Below, one piece after another: positions 55,325 through 64,000 of a stretch of DNA of 64,000 nucleotides. The notes beneath the pieces were generated by a model. It was given only the letters and a program-made list of their open reading frames with translations. It made no database searches and was not told the origin of the DNA. Numbering within the stretch: position 1 is the first letter of the stretch; each line of letters begins with the position of its first letter. The DNA comes from Hermodice carunculata (taxonomy: Eukaryota > Annelida > Polychaeta > Eunicida > Amphinomidae), in NCBI GenBank assembly GCA_964020975.1, contig OZ026613.1, forward strand, positions 118,157,440 through 118,221,439, written 5' to 3'. Made by a program: the position numbers and the translations under genes.

Positions 55325-55450
55325 CAATCACTATGCTCTGCTGTATCTGCCAGGACGTTTGGCTAACTGAAGACACTCTCGCTTATAAAAAACACATTCA
55401 CCATAGCGATCGGGCTGTGTTTGTGACGTCAGAAAAACTTCTCCATATCA
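55325..55450 (+). other. Possible C2H2-like zinc finger exon
   Basis: One frame reads LLCCICQDVWLTEDTLAYKK, then HIHHSDRAVFVTSEKLLHIR. The CxxC ... HxxH spacing is near C2H2. It lies 450 bp after the THAP remnant on the same strand, so both could be parts of one gene, but no splice link could be established. Confidence 0.3.
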
Positions 55451-55599
55451 GACCATGATGGGGGAAAATTCCTGTGCTTTCATGTAGCAAATGTGGCACA
55501 CTTTAGGACCTAAAAAACACTATTCGAAAATGAAATTTAACATTTCGGTGTTTAGATAACATTTCTAACCACCGCAAACATCAACATTTTAAATTATAA

Positions 55600-58530
55600 T
55601 GCCCATTCAATAAAAAAAAAACTTGAAAACTGTAAGGTCAACGTGCATCCTGGAGATGTTGAGGCAAGTCGTTCCAAGTCTTGGCTCCAAGGGCAGAGAG
55701 GGACTTGTGTGCAGCTCCGCCCCTGTATAGGGGTTTGTAAAAATCTGTTATTATGATTATGAATATTAATAATTAGGGTTAATATATCTGATAAATATGT
55801 TGCAACCCGATCGTGGACCATTTTCCAGATAAATATGTATACACAGGTTATAATGTACACACTGTTTAATGCTTATCCATTTCAGAGAGCTTAGCATGAC
55901 CAGGATGTGTGTTCTTGGTTGACTTTGTATAATCTCCCCCATGACCCTGTTTTGGATTCTCTTAAGTCACACCAGGTCAGCCTTTCTGAGGTTACCACTC
56001 CAGATCATGCTACAATAGTCTAGATGTGGCATAATAAAGTTTTGTAATTCTGGTACTAATATCTATGATTTAAGCAGCTCTAGGAAAAATGCCAAGGCCA
56101 TGCTTCATCTTGTTTATGACTTCATTTACATGTATATGAAATTTCATCTATTTGTCAAGCGTGACACCCATATATTTCTAGTCTGTTTCTGGGGTGATAT
56201 TTGCACCATTTAAAGTAAGGTTTAAATTTGAATTATTCACTGTTTTTTTGTTGTTGTTGCTACCAATGATCATACGGTTTGTTTTACCAATATTTAAACT
56301 ATATTTATTTGCTTGAAGCCAATTTGCCAGTACTAAAAGACACATTGAAGCCTGGCCTGTGATTGACATCAGCAACAAAGATGTCAAAACAATAAAGGAA
56401 AGTGTCCTCAGTACATATGTCGAACGTCCTTACAAAAGTTCTTAAAACGTGTTGAGATCATTTATATACAAAATGAACAGAAGAGGCCATAAATAAACCC
56501 CTGGGGAATGCCAGTACTTATTACCAGGGATTCTGATCAATGCCAGTACTTATTACCAGGAATTCTGATCATTGCCAGTACTTATTACCAGGAATTCTGA
56601 TCAATGCCAGCACTTATTACCAGGAATTCTGATCAATGCCAGTACTTATTACCAGGAATTCTGATCAATGCCAGTACTTATTACCAGGAATTCTGATCAA
56701 TGCCAGCACTTATTACCAGAGATTCTAATAAATTGCCTTTAATTGATGCTATCTGTTTCCTATTTGTAAGACAGTTTCTACACCAGAACAAACTAATGTC
56801 TTAATGTCTTTAATTCCATAATTTTTCAATTTATTAAGGAGAATGTTATAATTGACTATATCAAAGGCTTTTTTAAAGTCTAATGCTATGATTCCAATGA
56901 CTGAGCCTTGAAACAGTTCATCAAGGACAAATTCTGTAATCCTTTAGAGGCTGGTTGGGGTAGAATGTTTAGGTTATATAGAAATTGGTCTGTACTTTCC
57001 TGGGTCAGTCATTGGGCCCTTCTTATCAAAAGCTGTGATTCTAGCAAGTTTTCACTCATTTGGGACAGTGCCCAAACAAAGTGAACGATTAAAGACCAAA
57101 ACCAGGCTGATAGCAAAAGCTGGATATGCAATCGTCAGGAGCTGAATGTTGTCAAGCCCAGTGGTCTTGTAATGAGGAAGGTTGGCAAACAGTCTGGCTG
57201 CATCCAATTCTGGAACACATGTAAAATGAAAATGTCCAGGGGCATGTGGAAGGTGCTCCCGCAAGTAAGAAAGGGTTGTTTCTCCCAGGAGTCGGAATTT
57301 GGCTACTGAGGTTTTTTACCAATATTAATAAAGTATTTGTCTCTTCTTGGACAATCTGTTGAAAATAGTTATACTGATATCATTAACGAGCAGGGAAGTA
57401 ATGCTGCTCTAAGTACATTTAGGAGGCAAGCCCTTGAGCACCCCCCAAATACCCCTGTGGTCACCTTTGTTTTCTTCACTAGAAAAGTATATAATATTCA
57501 CACTTGGCATCATGTACCACTGAAGTTGCTGTGTTTTTCTTTTTCATCTTTTTACAGTTAGCCTATTCAGCAATATTGCCAGTTATTATTGCTTTTTATG
57601 TAGATGGTGAAGGACTGATTGGGAAGTCTCAGTGGCATCAATAACAAGGAATTTTGTCTTTGGGTGTTCAAAATTTTCTGAGAGCTGCATGTTTATGTAC
57701 TACTTCTAAAAATAATGACATCCAGGCAATTCAGATGTTGCTGATGCTCTCAGAAACTTCAATAGTATCACATGGTACCAGTTCTAAATCAGCTAAAAAA
57801 TTATCAATATCTATTTTCTTACAATTGCATGATGTGATAAAACGGTGATAGGTCTTTGTTGCATTCGTTTCCAATGTAACATATTCCATTAGGTGATCTG
57901 CCACTGACACAACTTTGACTACAGCGCGTAAAATGTGTGACATTTGTAATAACAAGGTCAATTATAGTGGCATATGAGTCGGTAATCTTAGTAGACAATT
58001 TGATATCCTGGCTAAGTCTCTATGTTGATATAATGTTCTGTAGTTTAGAAGCTAAGGATAGATGCAAATTGAGTGAGGAAAAATCAATATTAAAAACAAC
58101 CAATAAATACTTTGTCAATTCTGGCACTATTAAAGAGGACTAAGTGTTCATCAAAACTGTAAGAAAGGTCATCTTTTTGACTGAGGATGGTGGCAAACAA
58201 CACATATGAAAAGGCTTTTATCCTTAGGTCTATCAACCTGCTGATGTAATTCATACATTTAGGATGGTTATATTCAGATACTTCACGGAAGGAAATGCTA
58301 TCACGGATATATAGTCCAACTCCTTGGGCACCAGTAAAGTTCCTTGGTTCGTCACATCTGGTAAAGGTATCCCCACCCACCATCACAGCTTCTGTGGGGA
58401 CAGAGGGACATAGCCATGTCTCAGTGATGTCCAGTACATCTGGTATCAGTTTGTTTAGAGTATAGCTGATTTCCTCAAGATGATGCAGTAAGCCACCTTG
58501 GTCAGTATTAATGACCAATCTTTAATCTGT
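55600..58530 (-). mobile_element. LINE family H, decayed endonuclease-RT copy
   Basis: Minus strand: endonuclease frame 58,518-58,090 (LLHHLEEISYTLNKLIPDVL, DITETWL, GAQGVGLYIRDS); the frame 57,264-57,052 (KTTGLDNIQ, AISLVLVFNRSL); DPGKYRPISI near 57,000; ALDFKKAFDIVNYNILLNKL (about 56,860); TGIPQGF relic near 56,500; the frame 56,387-56,178 (LANWLQANKYSLNIGKTNRM); the C-terminal block YRGGAAHKSLSALGAKTWND near 55,700. Stops and frame changes throughout. A 32-bp tandem array has grown inside the RT region. Confidence 0.8.
56505..56730. repeat. 32-bp minisatellite, ~7 copies, inside LINE H
   Basis: The unit TGCCAGTACTTATTACCAGG, then AATTCTGATCAA repeats from about 56,505. The unit comes from the LINE coding sequence just before its PQG motif. 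A period of 32 is not a multiple of three, so the array arose after the copy was dead. Confidence 0.95.
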
Positions 58531-58562
58531 GTGCCTAAATGTCACTTCCCAACAAAATAGTT

Positions 58563-59310
58563 GGTTTAAACATATTTTATTCATGAAGTACAAATCAAGG
58601 TACAATGAATCGCATGAGCAATTGGGAAAAAGGGCTTAGCCCTTTATTAATTCCATTTGATTAGTATCTTTGTCTGGGCAACATAGGAAAAAGGAGGGAA
58701 TAGAAGTGTCCTGGCATGAATAGGACCTGTGGCATGTATCATCAAAAACGGAATTAGTGAAGGGATACAATGTACAAAAATCACAAAAACAGTCTTTAGA
58801 GGAGTCATTTCCATCATTATGAGTGATAGGTGGGTATATCTATGTTGATACATCCTATATGATACCATATATCACAGATATCATTAGTGATTCCCTGGTT
58901 GTTTCTACTGACCGGCTTGAAGCAAGGTCCACAAGGGTTCTTCCATACTGGCCTGGGATTTGAGGCAATGTTGCCACAGGCAAGCAGGTACATGTCAATA
59001 CGGAAACTTCTGATGGTATTATCAACATATGTGATATGAGTGCTCACCTTAGATATACTATATGCTGATTTTGCAATGGGTAAATATGCATTGCACTACT
59101 TCAAGTGATAAAACCTGTGTGGGGAAATGTCTTTGAAATGTAGTCCATTTGGTCATAATTAGGAACTGCAATACCGAAGCTTGTGTACTGGGTCAGAGAC
59201 AAGGCATCATGCAGACAGTAAGTTTTGTTTTTAAACACAGTAAAGACACACTGGAGGACCCTGTCTGATCTGGTGGGCAGATCAAACAATGCTGGCTGGG
59301 TAAGTTTGAT
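58563..59310 (-). mobile_element. Internally deleted LINE: leader ORF, 2A-like motif, PHD finger, 3' tail
   Basis: Minus strand: a leader frame 59,289-59,101 with no known domain; LLACGNIASNPRP at about 58,990-58,950, a worn 2A-like motif; CGPCFKPVSRNNQGI, CDIWYHIGC and, in another frame, SSKDCFCDFCTL, which complete a PHD finger (C4HC3); then PFTNSVFDDTC. No endonuclease or RT follows; instead the sequence goes straight to a 3' end with an AGGGCTTAGCCCT hairpin and AAATATGTTTAAACC. The tail matches that of LINE E (26,985). It is a deletion derivative of a 2A-PHD LINE. Confidence 0.65.
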
Positions 59311-59518
59311 AAACCATTCATTGCCCTAGACTAGCGACCACAGTGATCTGTTTCACTTGGCTGACATTGCTACAATAATACAATAGCAGTCCACAGGATT
59401 ACATAACTGAGGGTAATGTCAATGGTGTCAAGCATGTCTGGTTTCTTACCCTTTTCTTCAGACCACAATGACAAAAAATGCAGATGGTTACTATGTATTG
59501 GATGGAATCAACTCCCAC

Positions 59519-59875
59519 CATAGCACATCAGAGGCTCTGTATACTTGGCTGGCAATATGTTTTGATGAAAATTATAACGTGAGATTTCCACTTAAATACT
59601 TATAAACCTGGACCTGCAAATAAGCAAGTGCACTTGTCCTCTCTTGGACAAGAAAAAGAAAAAAAAATGGAACAATCAATAAAAGAATGAACCATAGCAC
59701 ATTAAGGTCTCTGTATACTTTGCTGACAATATGTCTTCAAGAAAATTGTTACAACATTAGGTTTGCACTTAAATACTCACAAATCTGCAGCTACAGATAA
59801 GCAAGTGTGTGCCTACTGTGACTTTGACCTCTCTTGGACTGTGGAAGAAAAATCAGGAGCGATCAATAAAAGACT
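59519..59875. repeat. Two-copy tandem duplication, ~180-bp unit
   Basis: The segment beginning CCATAGCACATCAGAGGCTC (59,519) is repeated, with about one change in six, from 59,691 (ACCATAGCACATTAAGGTCTC), both ending near a CAATCAATAAAAGA-type sequence. No coding signal. Confidence 0.75.
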
Positions 59876-60600
59876 GATTCAGTGAAGTGTGATGCATTTT
59901 AAGGCGATGGATCCCACTGCATCAGCAGAAAAATATATCACCAAAAAATCTAGGTGACTTTTTTGTGCTTGATATGAGACCAGTCATGCACATGCAAGGA
60001 GAGGGATTCAAAATTTTCTGCAAAGCCATAAATTCAAGGTATGTTTTATTACAACTTGGTATATTTATGCCCTGATTGAAATTAAATTAAGATTTTGAAA
60101 TAAAAAGAAGAAAATGTGACTTTAGCTAAGATTTAAACACGTGTTTCACTAGATGATCCCTCAACCACACTTTCTTATTATGGCCCCACAGGTCTACCTC
60201 ACAAATATATACCATGCTTCATATTGGTATACTAAAACAAAGTCTACTAAAATTTTGAAGCACAATATTTTTCAAATAGACATTAATTTAAACATGCTGG
60301 TAAATTCAATTGTTTGGTGAATTTTCCCTTTACTTTCCAGATACATGGTTCCATTATACAGGACCCTGATGAGCACTATAAAAACAAAGTACTGTTGCGC
60401 AGAGTGGTATTAGTAGCTATCAATTGCAAGAGACCTGTGATAACCATGGCCTCAATCTGATGCCGGATGTTGGTATCATGACCCAAATCCGATGCAGATG
60501 ACAGAGAGATGTTGGACCAAAAGGATGACAACAGCTGAGCTCTCTGGGACAACAATTCTACTAAGCTACCATTACCAGATCCTGAATGTAAAGGTGAGAG
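59876..60600. other. No firm feature
   Basis: Non-coding sequence between the tandem duplication and the first recognisable part of the LTR element; it may include that element's 5' region, but no long terminal repeat could be identified. Confidence 0.4.
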
Positions 60601-63600
60601 ATAGTTACCCCACCACATATTCACAGTAGGGGCCTGAAGAGTGGAAAAAGTGACAAAAGACTAAACAGTTGATGAGGAAACTTGTGGAAGTCAAAGAAGC
60701 CTACATTTGTACTGTGATGGCAGGGTCAGCAACACTACCAAAGCCAAGACTATCATGGGCTGACCAGCAAGAAGCTCAGTTGAAAATGCTGGAAAACATA
60801 TTCAAGGAGAACCAAAGTACAACAAAGAAACTGGTAGAGGATAATCAAAAATTCTTCAAGGCACTCAATTCCTCAAAAAACAATGACAACTTCTGAGTCC
60901 AGCCCTAGAAGAAATTGGATTTGAGCATCGTAGAATGTCATGGGTGTGACCATCTAGGATACATGATTAACGATCGCCCTACCAAGGAGAATGGATTACC
61001 ATCACCACCAAGAAGGCAGTCAAACCAAACAGGATCAGAATTTGACCTGAGAAACCACAAGTTTGCCAAGATTTTCCATCATCATCATTAGTGGATTTTT
61101 TTTTTGACAGGTTAGATTGAAAAGTCAGTCTCAAAGGTCAAATTCACCATTGTAAGTTGTTTCATCTAATTTTACATCAGGTTTTTAAGCATCAGCAATG
61201 CTTATAGTGTACCCATGGTATCATTATTTACCAATAATCTCCTGTCAAGTGAGCTGGAAAGTCTGACTCCAATGATAACAGAAGCTTCAGAAACTGGTGC
61301 AGCTCATGAGAACATCCTAGAAACAGAAGATTCTGACATCAAACTTCTCAGAGAGGCTTCTGTTCAACAAGTTGGAACAGCAGGGGCTGCATTCCAAGAA
61401 GTTCCTGAGCACCTAAGGGGTCTTTTGCATCAAACTGGGACAAATCTTGATTCAGATCAGCAAGCTGTAGGGATCTGTTTACTGATGCTTTATCCAAAGG
61501 TGATCATGACTTAGGTTGTTTTTCAGCAATCGAACATGGGTCAACACACAGGATGCTCAGCCAATTTGTCAGCACATGACGAGAACTCCACTATGCTTCC
61601 CAGTGGAGGAGGAAAAGCATTTAAAATTCAAGCTGAATAATGGAGTTACACAGCCATCCAATTCAGAATGGGCTTCACCACCAGAACTTGTCCTTAAAAT
61701 AGATGGAAAGGTAAGATGGTACATCAATTAGTGTTTACTAAAGATTGTGACAGTTAAAGATGCATTTCCCCTTCCCCTTTTAGAGGAATGTTATGAGACC
61801 CTGAATGGTAGTATTTATTTCAGTGTCTTAGATTTGGCCTCAAGGTATTAGCAAATAGAAATGGACAAGCTCAATCGGCACAAAACCACATTTAATACAG
61901 GATATGGTCTGCACAAATATAGTTGAATGCCTTTTCGGGTCTCCAACTATGTTTCAATCAGCTATGCATTTAGTGCTGCAAGGGCTTACTTGGCAAACCT
62001 TTTTGGCGTATCTAGATGACACAGTCATTGTAGGTAAAACTTTCAACAGGTGACAGAATCTCTGTTGATCCTGATAAACTCAAGGCAGTAAGTGAGTGGC
62101 CAGTTCCATATTGTGTTAAAGACATTTGGGCATGTTAAATTACTATTGGGATCATGTCACTAACTTTGCTGAAGTTACGGAGTGTCTGTATGGTTTGATT
62201 GGTCCTAAAGCAATTTTAAGTGTGAGGAAGAACATCAGGTAGCCTTCAATATAGGATAAAGGAAGTGCTAATTTGTACCCCAGTATTGTTTGTGCCATGG
62301 CCAGAGGGTACTTATATCTTGGACAGCAATGTTTCAGACCATGCCTTTGTTAAGAAGCTTTGCCAGGTCCGAAATGGTATTGAGAGGACCATTTGTTATG
62401 GTAGTTTTGCCCTTACACCAGTGCAACACTGCTATTTTTCAACACTGTTGGCTGTGGTGCAATTTACAAGAAAATTTTGCCATTACTTGTTGGGACATCC
62501 TTGTTTTACAAGAACTGACCATAATAGTCTCTCTCACCTGGCTGATGTGTTTTAAATTCATTGAGGGACAACTGGCTTGCTGGATGAAAAAAATTGTCAC
62601 AATATGACTGTACCATTCTATACACACCTCGTAGAGACCACACAAATGCAGATGCACTCTTCAGATGACCACATACTCTAGAAGTATGTAATTGCTTGCA
62701 CATGGTTTGTAAATATGTAAAAATTATTTTTGTGATGTGTTTAATTTCATGTAGGTAACATGCCTGTGATGAAGAAAGGGCTGTATTAGATGAGACAGGC
62801 AGTGACCTTGAGCAAGAGGTTGCATCAGAAGTCTCCATCAGTGTGAGTACTCCTGCTGGTAAAACAAGACCCTCCCCCATATACCCAGTACAAGAAGTAC
62901 ATAGCCAGTGACATGTGGTGAAGGAATATTTTCCTTTTTATCTGGCTCTGGAGTTCACTTGTTGGTTTTGCAGTCATCAGGAAGCACAAAAAGGAAGAAT
63001 CTGGGCATGGCATATTGGGCTGCATCTGAGCACTGAGGCATTTTTCAATGACCAGAAACTGTAATTGTTGCTGCAACTCATTGTGGAAGTTTTTGAGTTT
63101 CTGACAAAGAATATCAGATGACAACAGAAGAGCTATTGTAGCATGTATCTGACAAGCATTGGTACCCAGACCAAAGAGCAGTTGCTAGCCAGCTGGATCA
63201 TGCTTGGTGGCAATTTTATAAGAAGAGGAAACAGCTTGAAGTAGTCACGGTACATAAGGTACCGCCATCTTATTCTATTCTGTCCTTGTTGCATTGGCAA
63301 AATTGTCACAGCTGGTTTGTCACATGCCTGTAGAGCAACAGCTGACCTTCAAGGAACTTGAGTGTGAAGTGGTGGTGTCAGAGAATATGGTCTGAGAGCC
63401 TTGCCAGGTGATAGATAACCACTTGCATCTTGCAGAATTTCTGTCAGACATTGAGGATCATAGTTTGCACCAGTTGTTGGGTAGGTAGCCTGCACCTAGT
63501 TAACTATTAGCCTCCACTTTACCATAAATAATTATTGCTGCCCATGGAAATGGCTTCCAAGGAGCAGCAGCATATAGGTTGACCTTCGGCACACATCCAA

Positions 63601-64000
63601 GGTGGCTGGTAGGTTTAAAGCAGCAAAAGATCTTGCTTAGTTTGAGAGGTATTTACAGCTACCAAAGTCATATCAGTAGGGGAAGTTGGAATCAATCAGA
63701 GTTCTTCAGTGTTGGAATGTCAGAATGTGACAAGAGGTGGCAGAAGCAAGTATTACAGAGCATTTTGCAATTGGCCAGAAGACAGTATGTTCCAGTGATT
63801 ATTCTTTGTTGTGAGGATGGTGCTTTGAAAGACTGCCTGTAATGCTCACATAACACATGCTAAAGAATCACAAGATACACTGCCACTGTTACTCTGGAAC
63901 AATGGAGGACGGCCGAAAATGGATGAGGGCCTTCCCAAAAGTTGTGTTTGGATTACCTGGTCTGCTGACAAAGTAAAAATCTCTTCAGGTCATTGTGGAT
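60600..64000 (+). mobile_element. Ty3/gypsy-type LTR retrotransposon relic, incomplete at window end
   Basis: Parts in the expected order: a gag-like segment with a zinc-knuckle relic (about 60.67-61.06 kb), a protease-to-RT segment (about 61.2-62.05 kb), RNase H (about 62.27-62.65 kb) and integrase-like sequence (about 62.9-63.4 kb). The RT and RNase H blocks are those of Ty3/gypsy elements. It is broken, with many breaks spread over its whole length, and looks old. No 5' LTR was recognised and any 3' LTR would lie beyond the window. Confidence 0.7.

Overview
The window is a piece of an animal nuclear genome, AT-rich and crowded with repeats. It carries one multi-exon host gene with GT-AG introns, many APE-type LINE retrotransposons, and 2A-like peptides at LINE N-termini, a trait reported from sea urchin, amphioxus, hemichordate and mollusc LINEs. 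A marine invertebrate is the best guess; the species cannot be named from this sequence. The run of exactly 200 N at 5046-5245 looks like a scaffold join in a chromosome-scale assembly.

Layout. 0-5 kb holds part of a hairpin-capped repeat, a TAA/GAT microsatellite and two LINE pieces (an RT and an ORF1). 5.2-5.9 kb is a large fold-back element touching the gap. 6.8-7.34 kb is a LINE 5' stub with a 2A-like motif, joined to a nearly full-length but decayed two-ORF LINE at about 7.35-12.5 kb (element B). 13.15-21.3 kb is a nested block: one LINE (family C, + strand) is split by a second family C copy in the opposite direction, which is itself split by a 1.1 kb copy of part of element B. 21.3-22.4 kb is a LINE 3' part carrying a TTAA-flanked MITE. 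22.7-30.5 kb holds tandem repeats and two LINEs of one family (D +, E -), E with a 2A-like motif.

31.56-52.0 kb is the only convincing host gene: a secreted chymotrypsin-fold serine protease of seven coding exons over 20.1 kb. The seven pieces sum to 819 bases, a signal peptide, propeptide, catalytic domain and stop giving 272 residues. All triad residues and ten cysteines are present, and the specificity pocket has Asp189 (trypsin-like). Its introns contain several LINE copies, minisatellites and a degenerate satellite.

52-54.6 kb is plain. A THAP zinc-finger remnant lies at 54.65-54.88 kb, a decayed LINE on the minus strand at 55.6-58.5 kb, and an internally deleted LINE with a 2A-like motif and PHD finger at 58.56-59.3 kb. 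From about 60.6 kb to the window end lies a broken Ty3/gypsy-type LTR retrotransposon relic.

Apart from the protease gene and possibly the THAP remnant, essentially all coding-looking sequence is retroelement debris. The most notable points are the three-level LINE nest with a long duplication at its insertion site, the three 2A-like relics, the fold-back at the scaffold gap, the repeat family whose terminal hairpin keeps its pairing while its sequence changes, and the mixed chymotrypsinogen/trypsin character of the protease.
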